A stretch of DNA of 33,126 bases from Pseudomonas avellanae BPIC 631 (GTDB taxonomy: Bacteria > Pseudomonadota > Gammaproteobacteria > Pseudomonadales > Pseudomonadaceae), in NCBI RefSeq assembly GCF_000444135.1, contig NZ_ATDK01000224.1:1-33126 (forward strand). The letters run 5' to 3'. A model generated the notes under the pieces. That model did no database searches, was not told where the DNA came from, and worked only from the letters and a program-made list of their open reading frames with translations. The first letter of the stretch is position 1; each line of letters begins with the position of its first letter. The position numbers and the translations under genes were made by a program. This document shows, piece by piece, positions 31,609-33,126 of the stretch.

Positions 31609-31731
31609 CTACAACTTGAACGTATCAACCACACTTCTGAGTCGCCCAGCTTCAGAGTCCAGCTCTGCACAGGCTATGAGCGTCGCGCTGAGATTATCAG
31701 TGGTCTGGCGGGTCAACTGGCTGAGCAGCAT
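31609..31731 (-). pseudogene. 3' remnant of a methyl-accepting chemotaxis protein gene
   Basis: The minus strand reads about 40 codons to a TAG at 31609-31611 that match the C-terminal end of chemotaxis receptors: TDNLSATLIACAELDSEAGR followed by LRSVVDTFKL. E. coli Tsr and Tar have the comparable ALEEQASRL and a following AVFRI. The rest of the receptor is absent; the preceding DNA is already the 3' end of the OprD gene at 31746. So the gene was truncated by deletion or by arrival of the neighbouring segment. No start codon or ribosome binding site belongs to it. Confidence 0.7.
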
Positions 31732-31745
31732 CACTTTTATCGCTA

Positions 31746-32987
31746 TTACCACAGTGGCAATGTGTAGCTCACGATCAGGCGTGTTTCGTCCAGGTCGTTA
31801 CCGAAGTTTGAACGGACCGTTGCATTTCGGACTTTCATGCCGACGTTTTTCAGAGAGCCACTTTGTATGACATAGCCGATATCGGTATCGCGCTCCCACT
31901 CTTTACCGCTGTTGCTGCCGGCGACCAAGGCATTGTCGCCGCTGACATAACGGCTCATGAAGGTCAGCCCCGGCACACCCAGCGCCGCGAAGTTGTAGTC
32001 GTAGCGCAGTTGCCAGGATTTTTCCTGAGCGTTGGCAAAGTCGTTGATCTGGACGAAGTTGACCAGGTAGGGGTCGGAATTGGCGATGTACGGAAACGGA
32101 TCATCACCGCTCATGCGCTGATAGGCCGCCGAGAACACGTTGCTGCCCAGCGTGTAAGACGCCATGCCGTTGGCTGCGCGGTTGTCCAGGGCGCGGAAGT
32201 TGCCGTCCTCGGTGCTTTTCGAATAGCGCAGGTCAAACTTCAGCGACTGTTGCGCGGCAAGGGGTATCTCATAGACCACGCCGCCAAAGTACTGCCGATA
32301 GACGTTTTCCAGGTTGCCGTAGTACAGGCTTGTACTCAGGGCCTTGTTGAAGCTGTAGGTGCCGCCGGCAAAGCGGAAATCATCGCTGACGCCGCCGATG
32401 CGGTTGCCCGTGAAGTCTTGATAGTTTGAAGAGCTGTTGAACTTGATTTGCTCGAGCTTGCCGCCTTGCAGCACCAGCTTGTCGATATCTCTTGAGGTAA
32501 GCAGTGCGCCTTCGAACGTCGCCGGCAACAGGCGCGTGTCATTGCTCGAGACCACGGGGGTGCGAAAGGCCAGCGAGCCGACCTTCAGCACGGTTTCCGA
32601 GACCTTGGCCTTGGCCGTCAGCCCAAGTTTTGAATACTCGTCCTGCGAGCCACGGCCGTTCTTTGAACTCAGGTCTGCCGGCAGCAGGCCCGTGCCACCG
32701 GAGCCGTCACCACCATCCAGCTTGAGGCCCAGCATGCCGACGGCGTCTATGCCCAGGCCCAGAGTGCCTGGGGTATAACCCGACTCGAATCGCAACATGA
32801 GGCCCTGCGCCCACTCTGCGGCTGCATCACGCTGCGCGGTGGGCGGGCCGTTACGAAAGTCACGATTGAAGTAGAAGTTGCGCAGCTCGATAGTGGCCTT
32901 GCTGTCGGCAATAAAGTCTGCGGATGCCGTGAGTGGTAAAATCAGCGCGCACGTACCCGCAAGGGTGAAAACCTTGTTGATTAACAT
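31746..32987 (-). CDS. OprD-family outer-membrane porin, second copy
   Basis: A 413-residue OprD-type channel. The signal peptide is MLINKVFTLAGTCALILPL ending in TASA, the mature N-terminus is DSKATIELRNFYFNRDFR, and the segment FESGYTPGTLGLGIDAVG and the final strand LIVSYTLPLW are typical of the family. It is clearly a paralogue of the porin at 21672-22946, but diverged. The start at 32987 is set by the signal peptide; GGAG is about 12 nt upstream. The upstream region is short because an IS30-type transposase gene begins 87 nt away on the other strand, so the promoter may have been changed by the insertion. The substrate is unknown. Confidence 0.93.
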   Translation of the reverse strand: MLINKVFTLAGTCALILPLTASADFIADSKATIELRNFYFNRDFRNGPPTAQRDAAAEWAQGLMLRFESGYTPGTLGLGIDAVGMLGLKLDGGDGSGGTGLLPADLSSKNGRGSQDEYSKLGLTAKAKVSETVLKVGSLAFRTPVVSSNDTRLLPATFEGALLTSRDIDKLVLQGGKLEQIKFNSSSNYQDFTGNRIGGVSDDFRFAGGTYSFNKALSTSLYYGNLENVYRQYFGGVVYEIPLAAQQSLKFDLRYSKSTEDGNFRALDNRAANGMASYTLGSNVFSAAYQRMSGDDPFPYIANSDPYLVNFVQINDFANAQEKSWQLRYDYNFAALGVPGLTFMSRYVSGDNALVAGSNSGKEWERDTDIGYVIQSGSLKNVGMKVRNATVRSNFGNDLDETRLIVSYTLPLW

Positions 32988-33073
32988 ATTCTTGATGCTC
33001 CAGATAACGGCAGATTTAGGGGGCGGCGGCAAAAACTGAGCGCAACACCTGACCAATCCGGTACGGTGAACCT

Positions 33074-33126
33074 ATGTCATATCATGAACTCAGCATTGAA
33101 GAACGCATCACGATCCAGTTTGGCCA
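33074..33126 (+). mobile_element. IS30-family transposase, 5' end only
   Basis: The last 53 bases encode MSYHELSIEERITIQFG and run off the window. This start is characteristic of IS30-family transposases. The left end of the element should lie somewhere between about 33020 and 33070; the terminal repeat cannot be fixed because the right end is not visible. It is divergent from the OprD gene. Confidence 0.75.

Noticed and set aside
31616..31870. An 84-codon plus-strand frame
   Set aside because: It overlaps the chemotaxis receptor remnant and the end of the OprD gene on the other strand, both of which explain the sequence better.

Overview
The window looks like a chromosomal segment of a Pseudomonas, most probably from the P. 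syringae complex. This is an inference: it rests on GC-rich coding sequence with Pseudomonas codon use, the gene pairs yrfG/nudE-cysQ and dctBD/rmlBC, two OprD-type porins, and small palindromic intergenic repeats of the kind found in fluorescent pseudomonads. No rRNA, tRNA or CRISPR array was seen.

Positions 1-23,100 look mainly like core chromosome. From left to right they hold a RecQ-family helicase, a glycine-zipper protein, fdhD with a YdeP-type molybdopterin oxidoreductase and a LysR regulator, a BON-LysM protein (lysM/kbp), yrfG divergent from nudE-cysQ, a minus-strand block rmlB-rmlC-dctB-dctD-thioesterase, and a plus-strand block. That last block has a 969-residue kinase / M23-like / class-III aminotransferase fusion, then aguB-aguA, a small hypothetical gene and an OprD porin. 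AguA converts agmatine to N-carbamoylputrescine and AguB converts that to putrescine. DctB and DctD form a sensor/sigma-54 activator pair, typically for C4-dicarboxylate uptake. RmlB and RmlC are two of the four dTDP-rhamnose enzymes.

Positions 23,100-33,126 have an accessory character. They contain a three-helix membrane protein, two GNAT acetyltransferases, a two-gene operon (a DUF4062 protein with a TIR-like/deoxyribosyltransferase-like look, overlapping an AlbA_2/Schlafen-type ATP-binding protein with five tandem TPEV units), a RelBE module, a protein of unknown function, DUF5713, a histidine phosphatase, a second toxin-antitoxin module (RHH/ParE), an NTF2-like protein, a 3' remnant of a chemotaxis receptor gene, a second OprD porin, and the first codons of an IS30-type transposase at the right edge. 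The RelBE module lies between two diverged copies (9 differences in 174 bp) of a sequence spanning the 3' ends of a GNAT gene and the unknown gene, which is the footprint of a past recombination or insertion.

The best candidates for something undescribed are the DUF4062/AlbA_2 operon (24473-26537), as a possible defence or signalling pair, and the kinase-aminotransferase fusion beside the agmatine genes. Positions were read by eye; start codons were chosen from ribosome binding sites and family length, and no database search was done.
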